From an uncultured Verrucomicrobiota bacterium (GTDB taxonomy: Bacteria; Verrucomicrobiota; Verrucomicrobiia; Limisphaerales; UBA9464), in assembly GCA_903925515.1 (NCBI GenBank), contig CAIYFP010000288.1:1-5760 (forward strand): a stretch of DNA of 5,760 nt, given 5' to 3'. This document shows, one piece after another, positions 1 to 5,760 of the stretch. The position numbers and the translations under genes were made by a program. The stretch's first letter is position 1; each line of letters begins with the position of its first letter. The notes under the pieces are model-generated. The model was not told the DNA's origin and did not search any database. It worked only from the letters and a program-made list of their open reading frames with translations.

Positions 1-192
1 CTCATGCGCCACCGCACGACGTTCGTCATCGCGCATCGCCTCGGCACCATCCGCGGCGCGGACCAAATCCTCGTGCTCAACCACGGTCGCATCGAGGAGC
101 GCGGTCGCCACGCGATGCTCCTCGGCGCCAACGGCCTCTATGCGCGCCTCGTCCGCCTGCACGAAGACCGGGAGGCCCTCGATCAAGGGTAA
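1..192 (+). CDS. ABC exporter ATP-binding domain, C-terminal fragment
   Basis: This is the end of a gene that begins before the window; the frame is open from base 1 and stops at TAA 190-192. The visible 63 residues match the end of the nucleotide-binding domain of ABCB/MsbA-type exporters, in which a membrane domain is fused to the ATPase. The stretch TTFVIAHRLGTIRGADQILV holds the H-loop (switch) histidine, encoded at 34-36, which contacts the ATP gamma-phosphate. It is followed by the usual final beta-strands (ILVLNHGRIEERGRH) and the helical tail (LYARLVRLH). The Walker A, Walker B and signature motifs would lie upstream and cannot be checked, and the substrate cannot be told. The family call is secure because the AHRL segment and its spacing to GRIEERG are highly characteristic. 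Confidence 0.93.
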   Translation, partial: LMRHRTTFVIAHRLGTIRGADQILVLNHGRIEERGRHAMLLGANGLYARLVRLHEDREALDQG

Positions 193-206
193 GGCAGGCC
201 CCTGCC
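193..206 (+). terminator. Short GC hairpin directly after the ABC gene
   Basis: GGCAG and CTGCC form a perfect 5-bp stem around a GCCC loop, starting at the first base after the stop codon. There is no T-run behind it, so it is not a canonical intrinsic terminator. It may protect the 3' end of the transcript or be chance in GC-rich DNA. The rest of 207-333 shows no gene, and I see no promoter there that I could defend. Confidence 0.22.
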
Positions 207-333
207 CCACGGCGGAGCGCAAGGACCGGCGGGTCGCGGCGCCGCCTTCGGCCGGTTTGGCCCGCGCGACGGGCGGGAACCGTGGCCCGGGTGACCCCGC
301 ATCCAGGATTCCGGGGCCACGTTCCACTCTTGC

Positions 334-2640
334 ATGCCATCCGCCCCATCCCTCCCACTCCTCGCCATGCTGCGTCCCATCGTCGCCGCCCTCGCGCTCG
401 CGTTGCCAGCCCGCGCCGCCACGCCCCCACCGGCCGCCAACTCCGCGCGCCCGGACCAAGTGATTGCCGATGCCGTCTATCTCCAGGAGACCGGCAGGCA
501 ATGGCCCGTGGCCGGGCCCGGCATCGAGTCGGTGACCGTTCACGGCGGCTCCGTCCTCGCGTTGTCGCTGAACACCCTCTTCGCCGTCGATGGCACCAAC
601 CTCGTCCGGGTCACGTCCAACAGCCCGGCACGTTCCCGTCTCGTTTCGTTGAATGGGACGCTTTTCGCGACCGGGCCGGAAGGACTGCACCGGCTCGGGG
701 AAGGCAAGTGGCAACGCCTCCACGCCGGCCCGGTCCAAGATGTCGTCCGCTTCCGCGGCGAAACGGTTTTCGCGGCGGGGGACCGGCTGCTTCGGCTTCG
801 TGGAGCCGCAGTGTCGGCACTCGTGACGAACGCCGCGCCCTACAGGCCCCGCCGCCTTGTCGTGCAGCACGAAAACCTCTGGTTGCTCGGGGAGGGACGC
901 CTCGCGGCGATGGACCGGGGACGGTTCGGGGGCCTCGACGTGTACGGCTTCCCCGCCGACCAAGGCTGGGAGTTCGGAAGGCTTCCATCCCCCGAGACCC
1001 GCGACGTGGTGGCCCTCGACGGGGCGTTGTGGATTGGGACGCGCCGGGGCATGGCCCAGTTGCGGGGCATGACGCTGCACCCGGTGGCCGGGGAGCAAGG
1101 GCTTCCATTCGAGGATGTCACGTGCCTTGCCGCCGGCTCCGATGGCGACCTTTGGATGGGCACGGCCGATGGCGTCGTCCGCAGGACGCGCGCCGGGGAG
1201 TTTCACGCATTTGCGGGGCATCGATGGCTCCCAAACGACCGAGTACATGGCATCGCCGTGGAAGGCCGGAGCGCATGGGTGGCCACGGCCGGCGGCCTTG
1301 CGGAGATTCGGCTGGAGCCGTTCACCCTCGCCCGCAAGGCGGCATGGTATGAGCACCATCTTGAGAAGTGGGGCCAGAAACGGCTCGGCTTCACCCACAA
1401 GCTCGAATGGGACGACGCCCTCGGGGAGTTCGTGCGCGAGGTCAGCGACAACGACGGCGGCTACACGGGCGACTACCTCGCGGCGCAGTGCTATCGCTGG
1501 GCCGTCACGAAGGACCCGGCCGCAAGGGCCGAAGCAACCAACACCTTCCATGCCCTCCGATGGCTCGTCCGGATGACGGGCATCCCCGGCTTCCCCGCAA
1601 GGTCCGCATGGGCCAAGGGCGAGCGCGGTCACAAGGCCGGCCATGGCTCGGGCGGGTACGCCGCCGAGTGGCACGACACGGCGGACGGCAACTTCGAGTG
1701 GAAGGGAGACACCTCCAGCGACGAGGTGGCGTCGCACTTCTACGCGGTCGCCCTCTTCATGGACCTCGTGGCGCAGGGCGCCGAACTGGACCAAGCACGG
1801 AGGCACCTCGCGTCCATGGCCGACCACTTGATCGACCATGGCTGGCGCTTGATCGACATTGATGGCCAGCCCACCCGCTGGGGAAGATGGGACCCGGATT
1901 ACCTTGCCACGGACGAGGGCCGCTTCGACCGCGGGCTCCTGGCGGTCGAGTTGCTCAGCTTCATGAAAACCGCCGCCGACATCACCGGCGAGGACCGCTT
2001 CAGCAAGGCCTACGAACGCCTCGTCCAGCTCGGCTACCCCGGATGGACGCTCCGGCAACGGTCCACCCACCCGCCCGAGGACATCGCCCACTTCGAGGAC
2101 CAGCTCGCATACTGGTCATGGTGGAATCTCCTGCGACGGGAGATGAACCCGGACCTTCGCGCCCTCTACAGGCGGGGCCATGAGCGCAGCCACGAGATCA
2201 CCCGCATCGAGCGCAACCCCTTCTTCCTGTTCCTCTACGGCGCGTTGACCGGCAACGACTGCGAACCCGCCGCCGCCGTCGCCCACCTCCGCGAATGGCC
2301 CCTCGACCTGCGCGTCTGGAGCTTCCGGAACTCCCACCGTGCCGACCTCCGCCCCCCGCCCGGCCTGCTGCCCCACAAGGGCGGCGTCCGCGCCTTCTCC
2401 CCGCGCGAGCACCAGCCCATGCGCTGGGATGCATGGACGATGCAGGAGGACGGCGGCACCGGCGGCCGGGATGTCGCCGAGCCCGGCGGCTGGCTCCTGG
2501 CCTACTGGATGGGCCGGTTCCACGGCTACATCACCGCGCCCGTCACCAGCGACCCACGCCTTGCCACCGCCAGCCCGGACGACGTGCCGGCCGGCGGGGC
2601 ACGCCCCTACGAGGGCCCCCCAAGGCCGCCCGTCCCTTGA
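334..2640 (+). CDS. Secreted beta-propeller (Reg_prop-like) protein with helical C-terminal domain
   Basis: This is a 768-residue protein of unknown function. A signal peptide is visible (hydrophobic IVAALALALP, then ARA-A at about residue 28), so it is probably exported. ATG 367, residue 12 here, gives a shorter and more classical signal peptide and is a good alternative start; neither start has a Shine-Dalgarno site. Residues 74-325 hold about seven loosely repeated strand motifs: VLALSLNTLFAV, TLFATGPEGLHRL, TVFAAGDRLLRL, NLWLLGEGRLAAM, ALWIGTRRGMAQL, DLWMGTADGVVRR and AWVATAGGLAEI. They resemble two-component-regulator propeller repeats. Residues 330-735 are rich in helix and aromatic residues (DNDGGYTGDYLAAQCYRW, WKGDTSSDE, HFEDQLAYWSWWNLL) and may form an alpha/alpha toroid like those of many glycan-active enzymes, but I recognise no catalytic signature. 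No kinase or DNA-binding domain follows the propeller, so it is not a hybrid two-component sensor. The gene converges on the esterase with a 36-bp gap. Confidence 0.85.
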   Translation: MPSAPSLPLLAMLRPIVAALALALPARAATPPPAANSARPDQVIADAVYLQETGRQWPVAGPGIESVTVHGGSVLALSLNTLFAVDGTNLVRVTSNSPARSRLVSLNGTLFATGPEGLHRLGEGKWQRLHAGPVQDVVRFRGETVFAAGDRLLRLRGAAVSALVTNAAPYRPRRLVVQHENLWLLGEGRLAAMDRGRFGGLDVYGFPADQGWEFGRLPSPETRDVVALDGALWIGTRRGMAQLRGMTLHPVAGEQGLPFEDVTCLAAGSDGDLWMGTADGVVRRTRAGEFHAFAGHRWLPNDRVHGIAVEGRSAWVATAGGLAEIRLEPFTLARKAAWYEHHLEKWGQKRLGFTHKLEWDDALGEFVREVSDNDGGYTGDYLAAQCYRWAVTKDPAARAEATNTFHALRWLVRMTGIPGFPARSAWAKGERGHKAGHGSGGYAAEWHDTADGNFEWKGDTSSDEVASHFYAVALFMDLVAQGAELDQARRHLASMADHLIDHGWRLIDIDGQPTRWGRWDPDYLATDEGRFDRGLLAVELLSFMKTAADITGEDRFSKAYERLVQLGYPGWTLRQRSTHPPEDIAHFEDQLAYWSWWNLLRREMNPDLRALYRRGHERSHEITRIERNPFFLFLYGALTGNDCEPAAAVAHLREWPLDLRVWSFRNSHRADLRPPPGLLPHKGGVRAFSPREHQPMRWDAWTMQEDGGTGGRDVAEPGGWLLAYWMGRFHGYITAPVTSDPRLATASPDDVPAGGARPYEGPPRPPVP

Positions 2641-2649
2641 CGCCCGCGA

Positions 2650-2659
2650 CCCCCGGGGG
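2650..2659. other. CCCCC/GGGGG palindrome between convergent genes
   Basis: In the 36-bp gap between the two convergent stop codons, five C are followed directly by five G, flanked by GCG (with one extra A) and CGC. The arrangement could fold on either strand and might act as a shared transcript end. It has no T-tract and almost no loop, so the role is weakly supported. Confidence 0.2.
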
Positions 2660-2676
2660 CGCCCGCCTCCTCCCCT

Positions 2677-3558
2677 TCACTTCAGGAAGCCGCGTTCCCG
2701 AAGGAAGAACACCATGTCGCGCGCCCATGGATGCGGGTTCTCAAACGCCGGCGGCGCCGCCCGCAATCCAATCCCATGGCGCCCCTTCTCGTACACGTGC
2801 AGGTCGAACGGCACGCCCGCCTTCCGCATCCCGTCCGCAAACAACATCGCGTTCTCCACCGGCACCGCCGTGTCCTCCACGGTGTGCCACACGAACACCG
2901 GCGGCCCGTCCTTCCTCACGCGCTTCTCGTTGCTCAGATCCTCCACCAACGCCGCGTCCGGCTCCGGCCCGAGCAGGTTGCTCCTCGACCCATGGTGCGT
3001 GAACGCCCCCATCGTGATCACCGGATAACACAACACGCCCAACGACGGGCGGCTGCTCTCGCGCTCCACCGCGTCCGGCGCGCCCGGGTCCCCGCCGTCG
3101 AAATGCGTGATCAACGTGGAAGCAAGATGCCCGCCCGCGCTGCTCCCCATGATCCCGACGCGGTCCCGGTCCACGCCCCACTCCGACGCCCGCGCCCGGA
3201 CCAACCGCACCGCGCGCGCCGCGTCGTTCACCATGACGGGATGGCGGTATCCATGGCTCCCAAGGCGATACTTCAACACGAAGCACGCCACCCCCTCGCG
3301 ATTCAGGAACAACGCGTAGTCGCGGCCCTCATGCGGCGCGAGCCCGCCGTAGCCGCCCCCGGGGCAGATCACCATCGCGGCGCCATGGCCCTTCCCCTCG
3401 CCCGGCAAGTAGGCCGTCAACGTGGGCGTGTCGTTCGTTCCTTGACCAAGGGCCCCGGGCACTTTCCCGGCCGGCCACAAGGGCACGACCGCATTGCCCT
3501 GTGCCAAAACCTTTGCCACGGCACACGCCACGCCAACGACCATCGCAAGCTTCTTCAT
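2677..3558 (-). CDS. Secreted alpha/beta-hydrolase, acetyl-esterase type (BD-FAE/xylanase-associated esterase family)
   Basis: This is a 293-residue exported serine hydrolase. The start at 3558 is chosen because it opens a signal peptide (MKKLAMVVGVACAVAKVLAQ); the in-frame extension to 3684 adds 42 residues with no family resemblance. The fold's landmarks occur in order: oxyanion loop CPGGGYGGL (65-73), conserved YRLG (97-100), nucleophile elbow GSSAGG (138-143, Ser140), acid in HTVEDTAVPVENAM (Asp229), and base in EKGRHGIGL (His261). Length and motif spacing match small bacterial esterases that remove acetyl or related ester groups, often from plant or microbial polysaccharides. The true substrate is not visible. 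The gene has no Shine-Dalgarno site of its own; its leader carries a 13-codon frame overlapping the start and an inverted repeat. It converges with the propeller gene, so the two are not co-transcribed. Other possible activities are lipase, peptidase or dienelactone hydrolase, but the PGGGYGG plus GSSAGGH combination favours acetyl esterase. Confidence 0.93.
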   Translation of the reverse strand: MKKLAMVVGVACAVAKVLAQGNAVVPLWPAGKVPGALGQGTNDTPTLTAYLPGEGKGHGAAMVICPGGGYGGLAPHEGRDYALFLNREGVACFVLKYRLGSHGYRHPVMVNDAARAVRLVRARASEWGVDRDRVGIMGSSAGGHLASTLITHFDGGDPGAPDAVERESSRPSLGVLCYPVITMGAFTHHGSRSNLLGPEPDAALVEDLSNEKRVRKDGPPVFVWHTVEDTAVPVENAMLFADGMRKAGVPFDLHVYEKGRHGIGLRAAPPAFENPHPWARDMVFFLRERGFLK

Positions 3559-3596
3559 GGGGATTGCCGAAAGGCTGCTCCCGGACAACCCCTCAT
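3555..3596 (-). CDS. Possible 13-codon upstream ORF coupled to the esterase start
   Basis: Reading leftward from 3596, an ATG opens a 13-residue frame (MRGCPGAAFRQSP) whose TGA overlaps the esterase ATG as ATGA. A Shine-Dalgarno-like AGAGGA sits 5 bases before its ATG, while the esterase start itself lacks one. This is the arrangement expected for translational coupling or a leader peptide. I recognise no homologue. A frame this short can arise by chance, so the evidence is the joint presence of ATG, Shine-Dalgarno site and ATGA overlap. Confidence 0.35.
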   Translation of the reverse strand: MRGCPGAAFRQSP

Positions 3597-3604
3597 GGCA
3601 ATCC
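3561..3604 (-). promoter_or_regulatory. 8-bp inverted repeat in the esterase leader
   Basis: GGATTGCC (3561-3568) and GGCAATCC (3597-3604) are perfect inverted copies separated by 28 bases. In the transcript one arm overlaps half of the AGAGGA ribosome-binding sequence and the other ends 2 bases before the esterase ATG, so a stem here would affect both starts. It could equally be a DNA operator bound by a dimeric regulator. Only the repeat itself is seen; its function is inferred. Confidence 0.35.
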
Positions 3605-3607
3605 TCT
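3602..3607 (-). promoter_or_regulatory. Shine-Dalgarno-like AGAGGA of the leader ORF
   Basis: On the minus strand AGAGGA lies 5 bases before the ATG at 3596. It is the only good ribosome-binding sequence near the esterase start and points to the small leader frame, not to the esterase ATG 38 bases further on. Confidence 0.4.
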
Positions 3608-3780
3608 GATCCCCGCCCTAATCCCCGCGTAAGCCGTTCTTGAGCCAAGCCCACTCCCACAGCAGCCGATGCCATGGGCGGCAACCGAGGAACGTGTCCC
3701 CGGATCTCCGCATCAGGAGTTCTTGAGTGGCCGGTTCTCGCCCCACGCGGCCCCGCCCGAGTGCGGACCCTGTCGGCACT

Positions 3781-3881
3781 CTTCGCGTCTTGGCGTCTTC
3801 GCGTGATTCAAAAAACAAGGCCTCCCAAGCACGGATTCCATGATGCATGCAGCGGGGATCTGCTCACGAGAAGACGCGAAG
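3781..3881. repeat. Mirrored 8-nt tandem repeats (CTTSGCGT type)
   Basis: The left arm is three adjacent octamers, CTTCGCGT, CTTGGCGT and CTTCGCGT (3781-3804). The right arm is two octamers in the opposite sense, ACGAGAAG and ACGCGAAG (3866-3881). TCTTCGCGTCTT at 3780-3791 is exactly complementary to AAGACGCGAAGA at 3871-3882. About 60 bases separate the arms. Paired degenerate repeats of this kind are, to my recollection, scattered between genes in Verrucomicrobiota and Planctomycetota genomes; no function is known to me. Confidence 0.6.
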
Positions 3882-4063
3882 AATGCGGTCACAGGGATAC
3901 CCGTGCCGGGGTGGATGCCCATCCGCTACGACCGCGTATTGGCACGAAGCCTGCCGCAATTCGCCCGCTTGCGGACCGCGAGGTTCCCACCTCCTTGCGC
4001 GAGGATTTGGGGACCGCAACCACGCCTCATTCCGTCGATGGCCCGTGGCCTCATGGCGAAGGT

Positions 4064-4229
4064 TTCCGCGTATTTCGCGTGTTTCGTGGCCAAGCAAACC
4101 CCGGGGCGCGGACGGGGCACATCCGGGTTCGTTCGGCTGGCATGCTGCCGCCGGTGGGAACAAGGAATCCCATCCATATCCCTCGGCGCCGCGAAGGATT
4201 GGGACCACGAAATACACAAAGCACACGAA
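4064..4229. repeat. Mirrored 9-nt tandem repeats (TTTCGYGTN type)
   Basis: The left arm holds three 9-nt units, TTCCGCGTA, TTTCGCGTG and TTTCGTGGC (4064-4090). The right arm carries three units in the opposite sense, GACCACGAA, ATACACAAA and GCACACGAA (4203-4229). The arms are degenerate, so this is not a perfect hairpin, but the 9-nt period and opposed orientation are clear. The period is a multiple of three, so one frame of each arm reads as a repeated tripeptide (FRV FRV FRG, and FVC FVY FVV on the other strand). These are by-products and not evidence of a protein. Confidence 0.6.
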
Positions 4230-4396
4230 ACAGGGATCCTCCCACACCCATCGCTGGCACGCGAGAAGCCAAGAGTCCTTGTGCCGCCCGTGGCATGTGG
4301 TTTCCCGCATGCACAGGTGTTGCGTATCAATCTTAACGGTTACGGCCGCGTGCCCTCACGCGCCCGCCATGGAATGACATGCCTCCCTGCGCCGTG

Positions 4397-4539
4397 GGCC
4401 ATGTGGCCATGGCATCCTGCCTCCGAGCCATGCAAGCGGCTGGAAGCCGCTTCCACTTTCACAAGGCCTCCATGGAAGGTGGCAGCGGCATCCTGCCGCT
4501 GGCTTCAATCCAGCCCGGGCCGACTCGGCCCTGCCATGG
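4397..4539. repeat. Cluster of short hairpins with 3-nt loops (REP-like)
   Basis: Three perfect stem-loops follow one another. AAGCGGCT-GGA-AGCCGCTT (4434-4452) and CAGCGGCA-TCC-TGCCGCTG (4483-4501) have 8-bp stems; GGGCCG-ACT-CGGCCC (4517-4531) has 6 bp. All have three-base loops. GGCATCCTGCC occurs twice (4411-4421, 4487-4497), and CCATGG occurs at 4407, 4470 and 4534. This looks like a small array of REP-type interspersed palindromes. No REP-associated tyrosine transposase is present in the window. Confidence 0.6.
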
Positions 4540-4688
4540 TGCCGCCCGGCAAACGCTCCCGCCGGCCATCCGGACCGGGCCACCTGGGTCTCATCCAATG
4601 GGTGATGTCCACGCTTCATCCCAAAGGGCCAACCTGCCCTGACCTCGTGGCCTTTCGCCTTCCATGAAGCCTTCTGCACCTGCCGTTT

Positions 4689-5744
4689 TTAGAAATCGTC
4701 CCGGCGAAAGCCCCGCAACACGGACTTGCGCAACCCGATCGTGTTTGCCCGCGACACATGGTTTACCCATGCCACCACCGCCTCCGTCAGCTTCGCCGGC
4801 GGCATGCTCCCGGCGCGCACCTGCCCGGCGACACGCCGAAGCCTTCGGCCCGCATGATGCACCTTCCGCGCCTTCACGCGGCGACGGCTCGCCCACACGC
4901 GAAATCCAAGGAACGGCACGCCCTCCCCAACACCCCGGGGTTGCGCACGGGGATGCACCCGAAGCCGGAAACGCCCCAGCCTCTCGGCAATCCGGTCCCG
5001 CCATTCCCACATCTCCCGCCAATCGTCCCCGAACAACCTGAAGTCATCCACGTACCGCACGTACCCCGGGCAACGAAGCTCCCGTTTCACAAAATGATCG
5101 AAAGGCGTCAGGTACACGTTGGCCCAGACCTGGCTCGTGAGGTTTCCAATCGGCAACCCCCGGGGCCGCAGCGCGGCAAACAAGTCATCGTCCTCGCCGT
5201 AAAACGGCCTTGAATGCCCCTCGAACACCCCCGCGCCACCCGCCAACACATGCCCTGCCATGGCCAACACACGCTCATCCCGCACCTGCCGCCGGATCAG
5301 GCCCATCAAGATTTCGTGGTCCACGCTCGGGAAGAACTGCTGCACGTCCATCGCGAGGCAATACCGATGCCGTCGCGCATGCCGTTGGCATGCATCCAAC
5401 GCCCGGTGCGTCCCATATCCCACGCGGTTCGCAAACGAGTCCGCCACAAACGAACGCTCCAGCAACGGCACCGTCACGTTGCACAACGCATGATGCGCCA
5501 CGCGGTCACGGAAGGGAGCCGACGATATCAAACGGCGCTTCGGCTCGTGGATATGAAAGCTCACGTGGGCGCCAGGTCGCCACGTGCCCGAGCGAAGCTC
5601 CTCTCCTAGTTGACTGAGGTTCTCCTCCAAGCGCGCCTCGAACGCCGCCACACCCGGCTTCCGGCGCTTCCCGCTGCTCGCCTTGCGCCATGCCTGCCAG
5701 AGGTTCTCCCACCCGCACATCTCCTCGAACAAGCCGTGCGCCAT
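4689..5744 (-). CDS. Reverse transcriptase, diversity-generating-retroelement type
   Basis: This is a 351-residue RNA-directed DNA polymerase. The start at 5744 has a strong Shine-Dalgarno site (GGGGAGG, 5-base spacing). N-terminal motifs 1-2 are HEPKRRLISSAPFRDRVAHHAL (split: HEPKRR 66-71, SSAPFRDRVAHHAL 74-87) and SFANRVGYGTHRALD (103-117). Motif 3 is MDVQQFFPSVDH with catalytic Asp133, motif 4 is GLPIGNLTSQ (196-205), and motif 5 is YVRYVDDF with Asp233 and Asp234. A basic thumb-like tail follows (about 286-346). Motif 4 with SQ in place of the QG of group II intron enzymes is the hallmark of DGR reverse transcriptases, which copy a template repeat with adenine-specific errors into a target gene. 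There is no maturase or endonuclease domain, which also argues against a group II intron. The template repeat, avd-like partner and target are not in the window. Motif 6 reads HPRAQPRGVGEGVPFLGF, apparently without the lysine usual after HPR. A solitary or domesticated RT of the same clade is the main alternative. Confidence 0.95.
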   Translation of the reverse strand: MAHGLFEEMCGWENLWQAWRKASSGKRRKPGVAAFEARLEENLSQLGEELRSGTWRPGAHVSFHIHEPKRRLISSAPFRDRVAHHALCNVTVPLLERSFVADSFANRVGYGTHRALDACQRHARRHRYCLAMDVQQFFPSVDHEILMGLIRRQVRDERVLAMAGHVLAGGAGVFEGHSRPFYGEDDDLFAALRPRGLPIGNLTSQVWANVYLTPFDHFVKRELRCPGYVRYVDDFRLFGDDWREMWEWRDRIAERLGRFRLRVHPRAQPRGVGEGVPFLGFRVWASRRRVKARKVHHAGRRLRRVAGQVRAGSMPPAKLTEAVVAWVNHVSRANTIGLRKSVLRGFRRDDF

Positions 5745-5749
5745 CGCCG

Positions 5750-5756
5750 CCTCCCC
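5750..5756 (-). promoter_or_regulatory. Strong ribosome-binding site of the reverse transcriptase
   Basis: GGGGAGG on the minus strand lies 5 bases before the ATG at 5744. It fixes the start and is the clearest Shine-Dalgarno sequence in the window, in contrast to the propeller and esterase genes. Confidence 0.7.
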
Positions 5757-5760
5757 TCAA

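Larger units (their letters stand above)
3559..4688. other. 1.1-kb gene-poor, repeat-bearing region between esterase and reverse transcriptase
   Basis: No frame here looks like a real protein. The long open frames on both strands overlap one another, have low-complexity Arg/Pro/His composition and begin without ribosome-binding sites, as expected in GC-rich noncoding DNA. The region contains three separate short-repeat structures, listed individually: mirrored 8-mers (3781-3881), mirrored 9-mers (4064-4229) and a hairpin cluster (4397-4539). I found no tRNA-like T-arm, no CRISPR-style spacing, and no transposase remnant. The parts outside the repeats (about 3609-3780, 3885-4060, 4235-4395 and 4540-4688) show nothing I can name. 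Confidence 0.6.

Noticed and set aside
282..1352. 356-codon plus-strand frame overlapping the propeller gene
   Set aside because: It is an Arg/Pro-rich shadow in another frame of the 334-2640 gene, which has a signal peptide and repeated structural motifs.
3559..3684. N-terminal extension of the esterase to the ATG at 3684
   Set aside because: The extra 42 residues precede a complete signal peptide, do not resemble the family, and would bury the export signal inside the protein.
4120..4140. tRNA-like GGTTCG segment
   Set aside because: No paired T-stem, anticodon arm or acceptor stem can be built around it.
4623..4655. Intrinsic terminator after the reverse transcriptase (AAAGGGCC opposite GGCCTTT)
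   Set aside because: The stem needs a bulge, the loop is about 18 bases and no U-tract follows on the minus strand.
3674..4667. Long overlapping open frames on the plus strand (about 176-275 codons) and their minus-strand counterparts
   Set aside because: They run through the mirrored repeats, lack ribosome-binding sites, have biased Arg/Pro/His composition, and overlap one another in several frames, as GC-rich noncoding DNA does.
4330..4688. Possible DGR template repeat just downstream of the reverse transcriptase stop
   Set aside because: The RT-sense strand here is not enriched in AAC/AAT codons, none of its frames reads like a C-type-lectin tail, and no near-copy exists elsewhere in the window.

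Overview
This GC-rich window looks like a piece of a chromosome from a Verrucomicrobiota or related PVC-group bacterium. That placement is an inference. It rests on the high GC content, two large secreted proteins of a style common in that group, mostly weak Shine-Dalgarno sites, and a gene-poor stretch full of short degenerate repeats. No rRNA or other taxonomic marker is present, so the assignment is tentative.

Layout from left to right. (1) Positions 1-192 hold the last 63 codons of an ABC exporter ATPase domain, including the H-loop. (2) Positions 334-2640 (+) encode a secreted protein with about seven short beta-propeller-like repeats, followed by a mostly helical C-terminal half of unknown function. 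(3) Positions 2677-3558 (-), convergent with the previous gene, encode a secreted alpha/beta-hydrolase of the acetyl-esterase type with a recognisable Ser-Asp-His triad. A 13-codon reading frame with its own Shine-Dalgarno site overlaps the esterase start by ATGA, and an 8-bp inverted repeat lies over the same leader. (4) Positions 3559-4688 hold no convincing protein gene but three kinds of short repeat: mirrored 8-mers, mirrored 9-mers, and a cluster of hairpins with 3-nt loops. (5) Positions 4689-5744 (-) encode an intact-looking reverse transcriptase. Its motif 4 (GLPIGNLTSQ) has the SQ form characteristic of diversity-generating retroelement (DGR) enzymes.

The most interesting element is the reverse transcriptase. 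If it belongs to a DGR, the template repeat, the accessory avd-type gene and the variable target gene must lie beyond position 5760 or elsewhere, because I find no template/variable repeat pair here. The enzyme also appears to lack the usual lysine of motif 6, so it may be altered or decaying. The propeller protein and the esterase are both predicted to be exported and could act on extracellular glycans or esters, but they point towards each other and are not an operon.
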